Of a stretch of 64,000 nt of DNA, positions 1 through 9,676 are shown one piece after another. The position numbers and the translations under genes were made by a program. The stretch's first letter is position 1. Every line of letters begins with the position of its first letter. Source of the stretch: Thiobacillus sp. GTDB taxonomy: Bacteria; Pseudomonadota; Gammaproteobacteria; Burkholderiales; Thiobacillaceae. Below the pieces are notes generated by a model. That model made no database searches. It was not told the origin of the DNA and saw nothing but the letters and a program-made list of their open reading frames with translations. The DNA is taken from the NCBI GenBank assembly GCA_024235835.1, contig JACKLQ010000002.1, forward strand, positions 310,001 to 374,000, in the 5' to 3' direction.

Positions 1-1274
1 AGCCCGATCTGAAGTTCGGCTTCATCAAGCTCACCGACATGGCCCCCCTGGCCATCGCCTACGAAAAGCGCTTCTTCGAGGACGAGGGCCTGTACGTCAC
101 CCTGGAGGCCCAGGCCAACTGGAAGGTGCTGCTGGACCGGGTCATCACCGGCGAACTGGACGGCGCCCACATGCTGGCGGGCCAGCCCCTGGGGGCCACC
201 ATCGGCTTCGGTACCAAGGCGGACATCATCACCGCCTTCTCCATGGACCTGAACGGCAACGGCATCACCGTCTCCAAGCCGGTGTGGGCAGAGATGAAGA
301 AGCACATACCCAAGGGCGCGGATGGCAAGCCCGTCCACCCCATCAAGGCGGACGCCCTGAAGCCGGTGGTGGAGGCCTACAGGAAGCAGGGCAAGCGCTT
401 CAACATGGGCATGGTGTTCCCCGTTTCCACCCACAACTACGAGCTGCGCTACTGGCTGGCCGCCGGCGGTATCCACCCGGGCTACTACGCGCCGGACAAG
501 GGCGATACCAGCGGCCAGATCAAGGCCGACGCCTTCCTTTCCGTGACCCCGCCGCCCCAGATGCCCGCCACCCTGGAGGCCGGCACCATCAACGGCTACT
601 GCGTGGGCGAGCCCTGGAACCAGCAGGCCGTTTTCAAGGGCATCGGCGTGCCGGTGATCACCGACTACGAAATCTGGAAGAACAACCCGGAGAAGGTCTT
701 CGGCGTGAGCAGGACCTGGGCGGAGAAGTACCCCAACACCCACATCCGCACGGTGAAGGCCATGATCCGCGCCGCCAAGTGGCTGGATGAGAACAACAAC
801 GCCAACCGCGCCGCGGCATCGCGGATCCTTTCCAAGCCCAACTACGTGGGCGCCGACGTGGACGTCATCGACAACTCCATGACCGGGACCTTCGAGTACG
901 AGAAGGGCGACAAGCGCCCGGTGCCGGACTTCAACGTGTTCTTCCGCTACAACGCCACCTATCCCTACTACTCGGACGCCGTCTGGTACCTGACCCAGAT
1001 GCGCCGCTGGGGCCAGATCGCCGATTACAAGCCCGACAGCTGGTACATGGATGTCGCCAGGAAGGTCTATCGCCCCGACATCTACGCCACGGCGGCCAAG
1101 GAACTCATCGCCGAAGGCAAGATGAAGGCCAGCGATTTCCCCGACTTCACCAGGGAAAGCGGCTTCAAGCCGCCCCAGAAGGAGTTCATCGACGGCATCA
1201 CCTATGACGGCAAGAAACCCAACGCCTATCTGAACCAATTCAGGATCGGCCTGAAGGGCAAGGCCAAGCCGTAA
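1..1274 (+). CDS. nrtA: Nitrate-type ABC transporter substrate-binding protein NrtA, 5' end cut by window
   Basis: The open frame runs in from the window edge (first full codon at base 3), so the N-terminus and any export signal are missing; 423 residues are visible. The sequence is typical of the NrtA/CmpA/SsuA-like family: the opening GFIKLTDMAPLAIAYEKRFF, a GELDGAH stretch, PPPQMPATL and YCVGEPWNQQA, which in the family shape the oxyanion pocket. The expected role is periplasmic capture of nitrate or nitrite for the permease and ATPase encoded next. Bicarbonate (CmpA) or cyanate cannot be ruled out from sequence alone; nitrate is preferred because of the NrtB/NrtD partners and the NasS-like gene downstream. 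Confidence 0.88.
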   Translation, partial: PDLKFGFIKLTDMAPLAIAYEKRFFEDEGLYVTLEAQANWKVLLDRVITGELDGAHMLAGQPLGATIGFGTKADIITAFSMDLNGNGITVSKPVWAEMKKHIPKGADGKPVHPIKADALKPVVEAYRKQGKRFNMGMVFPVSTHNYELRYWLAAGGIHPGYYAPDKGDTSGQIKADAFLSVTPPPQMPATLEAGTINGYCVGEPWNQQAVFKGIGVPVITDYEIWKNNPEKVFGVSRTWAEKYPNTHIRTVKAMIRAAKWLDENNNANRAAASRILSKPNYVGADVDVIDNSMTGTFEYEKGDKRPVPDFNVFFRYNATYPYYSDAVWYLTQMRRWGQIADYKPDSWYMDVARKVYRPDIYATAAKELIAEGKMKASDFPDFTRESGFKPPQKEFIDGITYDGKKPNAYLNQFRIGLKGKAKP

Positions 1275-1282
1275 CTGAATAC

Positions 1283-1340
1283 CGTCATTCCCGCGCAGGC
1301 GGGAATCCAGAAGCAACCTGGGCTCCCGCCTGCGCGGGAG
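1283..1340. repeat. REP-like pair of inverted hairpins between nrtA and nrtB
   Basis: Two small perfect hairpins lie 16 bases apart. The first (1287-1306) has stem ATTCCCGC and loop GCAG. The second (1323-1340) has stem CTCCCGC and loop CTGC, so it is the same motif in the opposite orientation. This head-to-head layout resembles REP/BIME elements of other proteobacteria. Its place between a binding-protein gene and its permease gene is where such elements often lower downstream expression or protect the upstream mRNA; that role is inferred here. Confidence 0.8.
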
Positions 1341-1373
1341 CGGCGGATCAAAAACAGTCGTAAAGGAAGCACC

Positions 1374-2363
1374 ATGATCGCCACCCTGACCAGCATCCGC
1401 CAGAACCCCGCGAGCCTGATTCCCAGCGCGGCCCAGGCCAGACAGTTCGCCATGGGCCTCACGCTGCCCCTCATCGGCATCGTCATGTTCCTGTTCATCT
1501 GGCACAACGTCGCCCAGCTCATCGACACCTCCCTGGGCAAGTTCCCCGGCCCCACCCAGGTGTGGGAGCAGACCACCAACCTGGTGGCCGAACACAACGA
1601 GGAACGCCAGCGGGCGGAAGAGTTCTACGAACGCCAGGAGGTACGCAATGCCGAGACCCTGGCGGCCGACCCCGACGCGGAAGTCACCATCCGGCCCTAT
1701 ACCGGCAAGCGCACCTTCCTGGACCAGATCTTCACCAGCCTATACACGGTGATGGCGGGCTTCATCCTGGCCTCCATGATCGCCATTCCCCTGGGCATCC
1801 TCATCGGCCTGAACGAGGCGGTCTATGCCGCCTTCAACCCCCTCATCCAACTGTTCAAGCCCGTGTCGCCCCTGGCCTGGTTGCCCCTGGTGACCATGGT
1901 GGTGAGCGCGGTGTACGTCACCAACGACCCCATGTTCTCCAAGTCCTTCCTCAACTCCATGTTCACGGTGCTGTTGTGCTGCCTGTGGCCCACGGTGGTG
2001 AACACGGCGGTGGGCGTGGCCAACGTGAGCAAGGACCTGCTCAACGTGAGCAAGGTGCTGAGCCTGCCCCCCCTCACCCATACGTTCAAGATCGTCGTGC
2101 CCTCCGCCCTGCCCCTGATGTTCACCGGCCTGCGCCTGTCCCTGGGCATCGCCTGGATGGTGCTCATCGCCGCCGAGATGCTGGCCCAGAACCCGGGCCT
2201 GGGGAAATTCGTCTGGGACGAGTTCCAGAACGGCAGCTCCAATTCCCTCTCCCGCATCATGGTGGCCGTGCTGGTGATCGGCTTCATCGGCTTCCTGCTG
2301 GACCGCTCCATGCTGCTGCTGCAGCGCACGGTGAGCTGGGACAAGAACGCGGTACTGCGGTGA
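1374..2363 (+). CDS. nrtB: Nitrate-type ABC transporter permease NrtB
   Basis: A 329-residue inner-membrane permease. An AAGGAA ribosome site precedes the ATG. A first membrane segment (about residues 25-47) is followed by a charged insert of some 60 residues (EERQRAEEFYERQE...), as usual in NtrB proteins. Several more membrane segments follow, and a BPD-type EAA loop lies near residues 220-260 (VSKVLSLPPLTHTFKIVVPS). The loop contacts the ATPase encoded downstream. The gene sits between the binding protein and ATPase genes on the same strand, separated from nrtA by 99 bases holding a REP-like pair. Confidence 0.92.
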   Translation: MIATLTSIRQNPASLIPSAAQARQFAMGLTLPLIGIVMFLFIWHNVAQLIDTSLGKFPGPTQVWEQTTNLVAEHNEERQRAEEFYERQEVRNAETLAADPDAEVTIRPYTGKRTFLDQIFTSLYTVMAGFILASMIAIPLGILIGLNEAVYAAFNPLIQLFKPVSPLAWLPLVTMVVSAVYVTNDPMFSKSFLNSMFTVLLCCLWPTVVNTAVGVANVSKDLLNVSKVLSLPPLTHTFKIVVPSALPLMFTGLRLSLGIAWMVLIAAEMLAQNPGLGKFVWDEFQNGSSNSLSRIMVAVLVIGFIGFLLDRSMLLLQRTVSWDKNAVLR

Positions 2364-2393
2364 CCACGCAATCGATATCCAGGAGTACACACC

Positions 2394-3254
2394 ATGCATA
2401 GCTATCTGAACCTGAGCGAAGTCTGCATCGACTTCCCCACCCCCAAGGGCCCCTTCCGCGCCCTGGACAAGGTGAACCTGAACATCGCCAAGGGCGAGTT
2501 CGTCAGCCTCATCGGCCACTCCGGCTGCGGCAAGTCCACGGTGCTGAACATCGTCGCCGGCCTCTACCAGGCCACCGAGGGCGGCGTGCTGCTGGAGGAC
2601 AAGGAAGTGAACGCCCCGGGCCCCGAGCGGGCGGTGGTGTTCCAGAACCATTCACTGCTGCCCTGGCTCAGCGCCTACGAGAACGTGGAACTGGCCGTAA
2701 AGCAGGTGTTCAAGGGCACCAAGTCCAAGGCCGAGATGCGGGACTGGATCGTGCACAACCTGGAACTGGTGCACATGGGCCACGCCATGGACAAGCGCCC
2801 GGAGGAGATCTCCGGCGGCATGAAGCAGCGGGTGGGCATCGCCCGGGCCCTGGCCATGGAACCCAAGGTGCTGCTCATGGACGAGCCCTTCGGCGCCCTG
2901 GACGCCCTGACCCGGGCCCACCTGCAGGATTCGGTGATGGAGATCCACGCCGACCTGGGCAACACGGTGATCATGATCACCCACGACGTGGACGAGGCGG
3001 TGCTGCTGTCGGACCGCATCGTCATGATGACCAACGGCCCCGCCGCCACCATCGGCGAGATCCTGGAGATCGACCTGCCCCGGCCCCGCAACCGGGTGGA
3101 ACTGGCCGGCGATGCACGCTACAACCACTTCCGCCATGAAGTGCTAGCCTTCCTCTACGAGCGGCAACGCAAGGTGGAGGACTTCAGCGCGGCAAAAAAG
3201 TCGCGTGATCGGGTAGCCGGGAAACCGGAGGCCCGGTCAGCCAGGGTGGGTTGA
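2394..3254 (+). CDS. nrtD: Nitrate-type ABC transporter ATP-binding protein NrtD/NrtC
   Basis: A 286-residue ABC ATPase powering the NrtA-NrtB importer. Visible motifs in order: Walker A GHSGCGKST (41-49), Q-loop around VVFQNHSLLPWL, signature SGGMKQ (from 140), Walker B LLMDEP (160-165) and switch histidine in ITHD (H197). CAGGAG lies nine bases before the ATG. It is a single-domain NrtD type: the C-terminal binding domain present in cyanobacterial NrtC is absent. A separate NrtA-like protein is encoded 42 bases downstream instead. Confidence 0.92.
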   Translation: MHSYLNLSEVCIDFPTPKGPFRALDKVNLNIAKGEFVSLIGHSGCGKSTVLNIVAGLYQATEGGVLLEDKEVNAPGPERAVVFQNHSLLPWLSAYENVELAVKQVFKGTKSKAEMRDWIVHNLELVHMGHAMDKRPEEISGGMKQRVGIARALAMEPKVLLMDEPFGALDALTRAHLQDSVMEIHADLGNTVIMITHDVDEAVLLSDRIVMMTNGPAATIGEILEIDLPRPRNRVELAGDARYNHFRHEVLAFLYERQRKVEDFSAAKKSRDRVAGKPEARSARVG

Positions 3255-3296
3255 ATCCAGGACAGGATGGTGCATGCAAGGGGACAGAGGGGAGTC

Positions 3297-4469
3297 ATGA
3301 ATACAGCAGAGAAACCGAAGGCCCGGTCCAGGGGGCATGTCATCCACGTGGGCTTCATCCCCCTGACCGATTGCGCTCCCCTGGTGGTGGCGGCGGCCAA
3401 GGGCTTCGACCGCAAACACGGCATCAAACTGGTGCTGTCACGGGAATCCTCCTGGGCGGCGGTGCGGGACAAGCTCCTCACCGGCGCGCTGGATGCGGCC
3501 CACGCCCTCTACGGCCTGGTGTACGGCGTGCAGATGGGCATCGGCGGCCCGCGCCAGGACATGAACGTGCTCATGACCCTGAACCGCAACGGCCAGGCCA
3601 TCACCCTGGCCAACCGCCTGCATGACCTGGGCGTCCGCAGCGGTGCCGACCTGGCCCGTCACATTGCCGAAAGCAACCGCCGCCACACCTTCGCCCAGAC
3701 CTTTCCCACGGGCACCCATGCCATGTGGCTGTATTACTGGCTGGCCAGCCATGGCGTGCATCCCTTCCGGGACATCAACAACGTGGTGGTGCCGCCCCCC
3801 CAGATGGCGGGCCACCTGGCGGTGGGCAACCTGGACGGCTTCTGCGCCGGCGAGCCCTGGAACGCACTGGCCATCAAGGAACGGGTGGGATTCACCGTGG
3901 CCACCAGCCAGGACATCTGGCCGGACCACCCGGAAAAGGTGCTGGCCTGCGGCCGGAGCTTCACGGAATCCCGGCCCGACCAGGCCCGGGCCCTGGTGAT
4001 GGCCGTGCTGGAGGCCGCCCGTTACCTGGACACGCCCCAGGGCCGCGGCGAGGCGGCCCAACTCCTGGCGGGGCCGGATTTCATCAACGTGCCCGTGGAC
4101 CTCATCGAGGGCCGCCTGCACGGACAATACCAGGACGGCCTGGGCCGCGCCTGGCAGGACAACCACGCCATGCGCTTCTTCGACGACGGCCAGGTCAACT
4201 TCCCCTGGCTGTCCGACGGCATGTGGTTCCTCACCCAGCACTACCGCTGGGGCATGCTGAGCGGACATCCCGACTACCAGGCCGTTGCCCGCCAGGTGAA
4301 CCGCGTCGACCTCTACAGGGAAGCCGCCGCCCAGGTAAGCGTAGCCGTGCCGACGTCGGACATGCGCGGCGCCCTGCTCATGGATGGCCGGATGTGGGAC
4401 GGCAGCGACGCGGCCGCCTACGCAGAGGGCTTCGAACTCCACGGTAACGGCTACCTGGAAGCCGCCTGA
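3297..4469 (+). CDS. NrtA-like nitrate/nitrite-binding protein without signal peptide (NasS-like)
   Basis: A 390-residue relative of NrtA (VGFIPLTDCAPLVVAAAKGFD, LDAAHALYGL, PPPQMAGHL, FCAGEPWNALA). The start at 3297 is chosen because AGAGGGGAG lies just upstream; an in-frame ATG at 3267 lacks a comparable site. The N-terminus (MNTAEKPKARSRGHVIHVGF) has no hydrophobic export signal, so the protein is probably cytoplasmic. Family knowledge: NasS is a cytoplasmic nitrate/nitrite sensor that restrains the antiterminator NasT, and the C-terminal half of NrtC is a similar regulatory domain. No nasT is visible here. It could be either type of sensor; the exact ligand is inferred. Confidence 0.75.
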   Translation: MNTAEKPKARSRGHVIHVGFIPLTDCAPLVVAAAKGFDRKHGIKLVLSRESSWAAVRDKLLTGALDAAHALYGLVYGVQMGIGGPRQDMNVLMTLNRNGQAITLANRLHDLGVRSGADLARHIAESNRRHTFAQTFPTGTHAMWLYYWLASHGVHPFRDINNVVVPPPQMAGHLAVGNLDGFCAGEPWNALAIKERVGFTVATSQDIWPDHPEKVLACGRSFTESRPDQARALVMAVLEAARYLDTPQGRGEAAQLLAGPDFINVPVDLIEGRLHGQYQDGLGRAWQDNHAMRFFDDGQVNFPWLSDGMWFLTQHYRWGMLSGHPDYQAVARQVNRVDLYREAAAQVSVAVPTSDMRGALLMDGRMWDGSDAAAYAEGFELHGNGYLEAA

Positions 4470-4499
4470 AACACGCGCCACCTGGGCCGGGGTCGACGC

Positions 4500-4565
4500 G
4501 CGCTCCGGGGCCCGGGTCGGCCCTAAGCCACCCAGGCGAGTGGCACTGGCGGGGCCCCGGAGCGC
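4500..4565. repeat. GC-rich inverted repeat after the nrt operon
   Basis: A perfect 14-bp inverted repeat (left arm GCGCTCCGGGGCCC at 4500-4513, right arm 4552-4565) encloses 38 bases. It fills most of the gap between the nrt operon and dusB. There is no T-run after it, so a classical terminator is not well supported. It may be another member of the GC-rich palindromic elements seen inside genes further on. Confidence 0.7.
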
Positions 4566-4599
4566 ACCAAAAGGGGGCCGAGTCCAATCAAATCGTTTA

Positions 4600-4628
4600 G
4601 CTTTTTCATCCCCCCCTTTGCGTATAAA
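4600..4628 (+). promoter_or_regulatory. Possible promoter of dusB-fis
   Basis: TATAAA at 4623-4628 sits in an AT-richer stretch 40 bases before the dusB start, a good -10 match. No convincing -35 box lies at the right distance, so the promoter call rests on the -10 and on position only. Confidence 0.35.
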
Positions 4629-4667
4629 ATGCGCAGCCTTCCCCGGTACCCCCCAGCCCTTCCCCCC

Positions 4668-5705
4668 ATGCAGATCGGCCCCCACACGCTCAAGAACAAC
4701 CTGATCGTCGCCCCCATGGCGGGCGTGACCGATCGGCCGTTCCGCCAGTTGTGCAAAAAGATGGGCGCGGGCATGGCGGTGAGCGAGATGGTCACCTCCA
4801 ACTCCCTGCTCTACGGCTCCGCCAAGACCCGGCGCCGGGCCAACCACGAGGGCGAGGTGGAGCCTGTCTCCGTGCAGATCGCCGGCAGCGTGCCCGGGAT
4901 GATGGCCGAGGCGGCCCGCTACAACGCCGACAGCGGCGCCCAGATCATCGACATCAACATGGGGTGCCCCGCCAAGAAAGTGTGCAACGTCATGGCCGGC
5001 TCCGCCCTGCTGCAGGACGAGCCCCTGGTGGGCCGCATCCTGGAGGCGGTGGTGAACGCGGTGCCTGGCACGCCCGTCACCCTGAAGATCCGCACCGGCT
5101 GGGACCGGGAGCACAAGAATGCCCTGAACATCCTGCGCATCGCCCAGGAGTCCGGCATCCAGGCCCTGGCCATCCACGGCCGTACCCGGGCCTGCGGCTA
5201 CAGCGGCGACGCGGAGTACGACACCATCAAGGTGGTGAAGGCCGAGGCCCGCATTCCCGTCATCGCCAATGGCGACATCACCACGCCGGAGAAGGCCAGG
5301 CACGTGCTGGACTACACGCTTGCCGACGCCGTCATGATCGGCCGCGCCGCCCAGGGCCGGCCCTGGCTGTTCCGGGAGATCGGCCATTACCTGGCCACGG
5401 GTGAAAAGCTTCAGGCGCCCGAGGTGGCGGAGATCCACGAGGTGCTATTGGCCCACCTGGACGACCTGTACAGCTTCTACGGCCAGCCCGCGGGCCTGCG
5501 CATGGCGCGCAAGCACATCGCCTGGTACACCCGGGGACTGGCGGATTCCGCCCAGTTCCGCCATGCCATGAACCAGTTGGAAACCCCCGAGACGCAACTG
5601 GAAGCCGTGAACGATTTTTTCTGGCGCACGCGGGAACGCGGGAGCCGGCTGGTTTATCTGGACGCCCAAGCACATGCGATGGATTCGCAGCGCCAAGCGG
5701 CCTGA
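4668..5705 (+). CDS. dusB: tRNA-dihydrouridine synthase B
   Basis: A 345-residue FMN-dependent enzyme that reduces uridines in the D-loop of tRNA. The start at 4668 gives MQIGPHTLKNNLIVAPMAGVTD, matching DusB N-termini; an ATG at 4629 would add 13 unrelated residues and overlap the likely -10 box. The DusB hallmark NMGCPAKKV is present, with the catalytic cysteine at residue 100. KIRTGW, AIHGRTR and the FMN-phosphate site VMIGRAAQG follow. It is followed 23 bases later by fis, the classical proteobacterial dusB-fis pair. Confidence 0.95.
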   Translation: MQIGPHTLKNNLIVAPMAGVTDRPFRQLCKKMGAGMAVSEMVTSNSLLYGSAKTRRRANHEGEVEPVSVQIAGSVPGMMAEAARYNADSGAQIIDINMGCPAKKVCNVMAGSALLQDEPLVGRILEAVVNAVPGTPVTLKIRTGWDREHKNALNILRIAQESGIQALAIHGRTRACGYSGDAEYDTIKVVKAEARIPVIANGDITTPEKARHVLDYTLADAVMIGRAAQGRPWLFREIGHYLATGEKLQAPEVAEIHEVLLAHLDDLYSFYGQPAGLRMARKHIAWYTRGLADSAQFRHAMNQLETPETQLEAVNDFFWRTRERGSRLVYLDAQAHAMDSQRQAA

Positions 5706-5728
5706 ATACACGACAACAAGGAAGCAGG

Positions 5729-5974
5729 ATGGAGCAACACATCGATGAAAGCGAACTGGCCGCATGCGTTCGCAGGGAGCTGGACCAGTATTTCAAGGAT
5801 CTCGATGGAGAACATCCGTCCGGCATCTACGACATGGTGGTGAACTGCGTGGAGAAGCCCGTGCTGCAGATGATCCTGGACCGGGCAGGCAGCAACCAGA
5901 GCCGGGCCGCCGAATGGCTGGGCATCAACCGCAACACCCTGCGCAAGAAGATGCAGCAGCACGGCATCAAGTAA
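5729..5974 (+). CDS. fis: DNA-binding protein Fis
   Basis: An 81-residue nucleoid protein. The C-terminal helix-turn-helix is clear (NQSRAAEWLGINRNTLRKKM, about residues 55-75). It is shorter than the 98-residue enterobacterial Fis because the N-terminal arm is reduced, which is common outside enterobacteria. GGAAG precedes the ATG. As a growth-phase nucleoid factor it would bend DNA and tune rRNA/tRNA promoters. It sits in the conserved dusB-fis operon; purH follows after a gap filled by a 7-bp-period repeat. Confidence 0.95.
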   Translation: MEQHIDESELAACVRRELDQYFKDLDGEHPSGIYDMVVNCVEKPVLQMILDRAGSNQSRAAEWLGINRNTLRKKMQQHGIK

Positions 5975-5976
5975 GG

Positions 5977-6065
5977 CGTGAAACGTGAAATGTGACTCGC
6001 CGCTTCGCGGCTCAGGTGAAACGCAGTCTTTCCCACATTTCACATTTCACATTTCACATTTCACG
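5977..6065. repeat. Heptamer-period inverted repeat 1 (fis-purH gap)
   Basis: The left arm is CGTGAAA repeated (5977-5995) and the right arm is four units of ACATTTC plus ACG (6035-6065). The left 19 bases pair with the last 19 of the right arm at 18 positions. Between them lies a small CCGC-TTCG-CGG hairpin. The element fills nearly the whole fis-purH gap and ends nine bases before the purH ATG. Confidence 0.9.
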
Positions 6066-6073
6066 GACAAATC

Positions 6074-7702
<1,629 letters not shown>

Positions 7703-7703
7703 A

Positions 7704-7779
7704 CGTGAAAGGTGAAGCGTGAAGGGTGATAAGTCGCGGCATGCCCCACGTTTCACGTTTCACATTTCACATTTCACGG
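7704..7779. repeat. Heptamer-period inverted repeat 2 (purH-purD gap)
   Basis: The left arm has four 7-base units of the form SGTGAAR (7704-7731). The right arm has four units CACRTTT plus CACGG (7747-7779). The arms are reverse complements apart from scattered transitions. The spacer is only about 15 bases. The element fills the gap between the purH stop and the purD ATG at 7787 and shares its unit with repeat 1. Confidence 0.9.
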
Positions 7780-7786
7780 TGTTGTA

Positions 7787-9067
7787 ATGAAACTACTCGT
7801 CATCGGTTCCGGCGGACGTGAACACGCCCTGGCCTGGCGCCTGGCCCAGTCCCCCCGCATCCACAAGGTGTACGTGGCCCCAGGCAATGGCGGCACCGCC
7901 ATCGAGGAGGGTCTGGAAAACCTGGCCATCACCGACTTTCCCGGCCTCATCGATTTCGCCCGGAAGGAAGGTATCTCCTTCACCGTGGTGGGCCCCGAGG
8001 CCCCCCTGGCGGAGGGCGTGGTGGACGCCTTCAAGGCCGCCGGCCTGAGGATCTTCGGCCCGGTCCAGGCCGCCGCCCAGTTGGAGTCTTCCAAGGACTT
8101 CGCCAAGCAGTTCATGGCCCGCCACCACATCCCCACTGCCAGGTTCGGCACCTTCACCGACGCCGGCGCCGCCCATGCCTACATCGACGCCAACGGCGCT
8201 CCCATCGTGGTGAAGGCCGACGGCCTGGCGGCAGGCAAGGGCGTGGTGGTGGCCACCACCACCGAGGAAGCCCATGCCGCCGTGGAGGCCATGCTCTCAG
8301 GCAATAGCATGGGGGACGCGGGCCACCGGGTGGTGATCGAGGAATGCCTGGTGGGCGAGGAGGCCAGTTTCATCGTCATGGTGGACGGGGAAAACATCCT
8401 GCCCATGGCCACCAGCCAGGATCACAAGCGCCTGCTGGACGGCGACAAGGGCCCCAACACTGGCGGCATGGGGGCCTATTCCCCCGCCCCCGTCGTAACC
8501 CCGGAGATCCACGCCAGGGCCATGCGGGAGGTGATCCGCCCCGTGGTTCAGGGCATGAAGGCGGAAGGCACGCCCTATACCGGCTTCCTCTATGCCGGCC
8601 TGATGATCGCCCCGGATGGCGGCCTGGGCGTGCTGGAATTCAACTGTCGTTTCGGCGACCCGGAGACCCAGCCCATCATGCTGCGCCTCAAGTCCGACTT
8701 CTCCGCCCTCATCGAGGCCGCCATCGAAGGCAAACTGGACCAGGTGGAAGCGGAATGGGACCGCCGCTGCGCCCTTGGCGTGGTGCTGGCGGCCGCGGGC
8801 TACCCCGAGTCGCCCCGCAAGGGCGACGCCATCACGGGCCTCGGGGTGAGCGGCGAGGACTTCCATGTTTTCCACGCCGGCACCAAGGTGGATGGGGACC
8901 AGGTGGTCACTGCCGGCGGCCGGGTGCTGTGCGTCACCACCCTGGGGGACACGGTGAAGATCGCCCAGGCCCGGGCCTACGAAGTGGCGGAAGGCATCGA
9001 GTTCGCCGGCCGCCAGATGCGGACCGACATCGGCTGGCGCGCCATCAAGCGCAGGAACAAGAAATAG
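7787..9067 (+). CDS. purD: Phosphoribosylamine-glycine ligase PurD
   Basis: A 426-residue GAR synthetase (ATP-grasp), step two of purine synthesis. It opens with MKLLVIGSGGREHALAWRLA. GPEAPLAEGVVDAF and KADGLAAGKGVVVA lie in the ATP-grasp fold, and EFNCRFGDPETQ near the end binds metal and substrate. Length and ends match the family. It is co-directional with purH across an 84-base gap made of repeat 2. The ribosome site is poor, as for purH, so translation may depend on the repeat's RNA structure. Confidence 0.95.
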   Translation: MKLLVIGSGGREHALAWRLAQSPRIHKVYVAPGNGGTAIEEGLENLAITDFPGLIDFARKEGISFTVVGPEAPLAEGVVDAFKAAGLRIFGPVQAAAQLESSKDFAKQFMARHHIPTARFGTFTDAGAAHAYIDANGAPIVVKADGLAAGKGVVVATTTEEAHAAVEAMLSGNSMGDAGHRVVIEECLVGEEASFIVMVDGENILPMATSQDHKRLLDGDKGPNTGGMGAYSPAPVVTPEIHARAMREVIRPVVQGMKAEGTPYTGFLYAGLMIAPDGGLGVLEFNCRFGDPETQPIMLRLKSDFSALIEAAIEGKLDQVEAEWDRRCALGVVLAAAGYPESPRKGDAITGLGVSGEDFHVFHAGTKVDGDQVVTAGGRVLCVTTLGDTVKIAQARAYEVAEGIEFAGRQMRTDIGWRAIKRRNKK

Positions 9068-9618
9068 TCCCCCTCCCCCCTACCCGCCGCCTGCGCGCCT
9101 TCCTGGCGCGGGGCGGCATCATCGCCTACGCCACGGAATCCTGCTTCGGCCTGGGCTGCGATCCCCGCAACGCCAGGGCGGTTAGACGCCTGCTCTGGCT
9201 TAAGCGGCGTCCCCGTGCAAAGGGACTGATCCTCATCGGCAACGACTTCGCCCAATTCCGCCGCTTCCTGGCCCCCCTGCCGGAGTCCCTGGCGGACCGC
9301 CTGGGGGAATGGTGGCCAGGGCCCAACACCCTGATGTTGCCCGTCTCCCGCCGCTGCCCGCCCTGGCTGAAAGGCCACCACCGCACCCTGGCGGTGCGGG
9401 TGACGGCCCACCCGGACGCCGCCCGCCTCTGCCATGCCCTGGGCATGGCCCTGGTATCCACCAGCGCAAACCGTTCCAGGCAGAAACCACTGAAGACCTG
9501 GCGGGCCTGCCGCCTGGCCTTCGGTGACAAGGTCTGGGTTCTGCCGGGGCGCATCGGCAAGCGCAAGCGCCCCTCCACCATCCTGGATCCATACAGCGGG
9601 TGCGTGGCGCGCCCGTGA
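9064..9618 (+). CDS. tsaC: YrdC/TsaC-family threonylcarbamoyl-AMP synthase, start codon unclear
   Basis: About 184 residues with YrdC-fold features: GGIIAYATESCFGLGCD, KRRPRAKGLILIG, WPGPNTLMLP, LAVRVTAHP and VSTSANRS. The family makes threonylcarbamoyl-AMP for tRNA t6A37. No ATG, GTG or TTG occurs in frame between the purD stop and this core. Candidates are ATA at 9064 (overlapping the purD TAG), CTG at 9091 or CTG at 9103, or coupling through purD. The usual proline of AYPTE is alanine here. A domain of unusual start, a sequencing error near 9070-9080 (C-rich) or a decayed N-terminus are all possible. Confidence 0.75.
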   Translation: MVPLPPTRRLRAFLARGGIIAYATESCFGLGCDPRNARAVRRLLWLKRRPRAKGLILIGNDFAQFRRFLAPLPESLADRLGEWWPGPNTLMLPVSRRCPPWLKGHHRTLAVRVTAHPDAARLCHALGMALVSTSANRSRQKPLKTWRACRLAFGDKVWVLPGRIGKRKRPSTILDPYSGCVARP

Positions 9619-9676
9619 AGCCCGGTTAACGGGCAGGGCGTACACGATAAAATTGCGACACACATCGAGATCAAAC

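Noticed and set aside
3267..3296. ATG at 3267 as start of the NasS-like gene
   Set aside because: The extra ten residues are not family-like and the strong ribosome site serves the ATG at 3297.
3438..5438. Very long minus-strand open frame opposite the nrt/dusB genes
   Set aside because: It is the antisense shadow of two clear plus-strand genes in high-GC DNA; the product is Gly/His/Val-rich with no family signal. The same holds for long frames at 14196-16202, 22674-24503 and 45279-47084.
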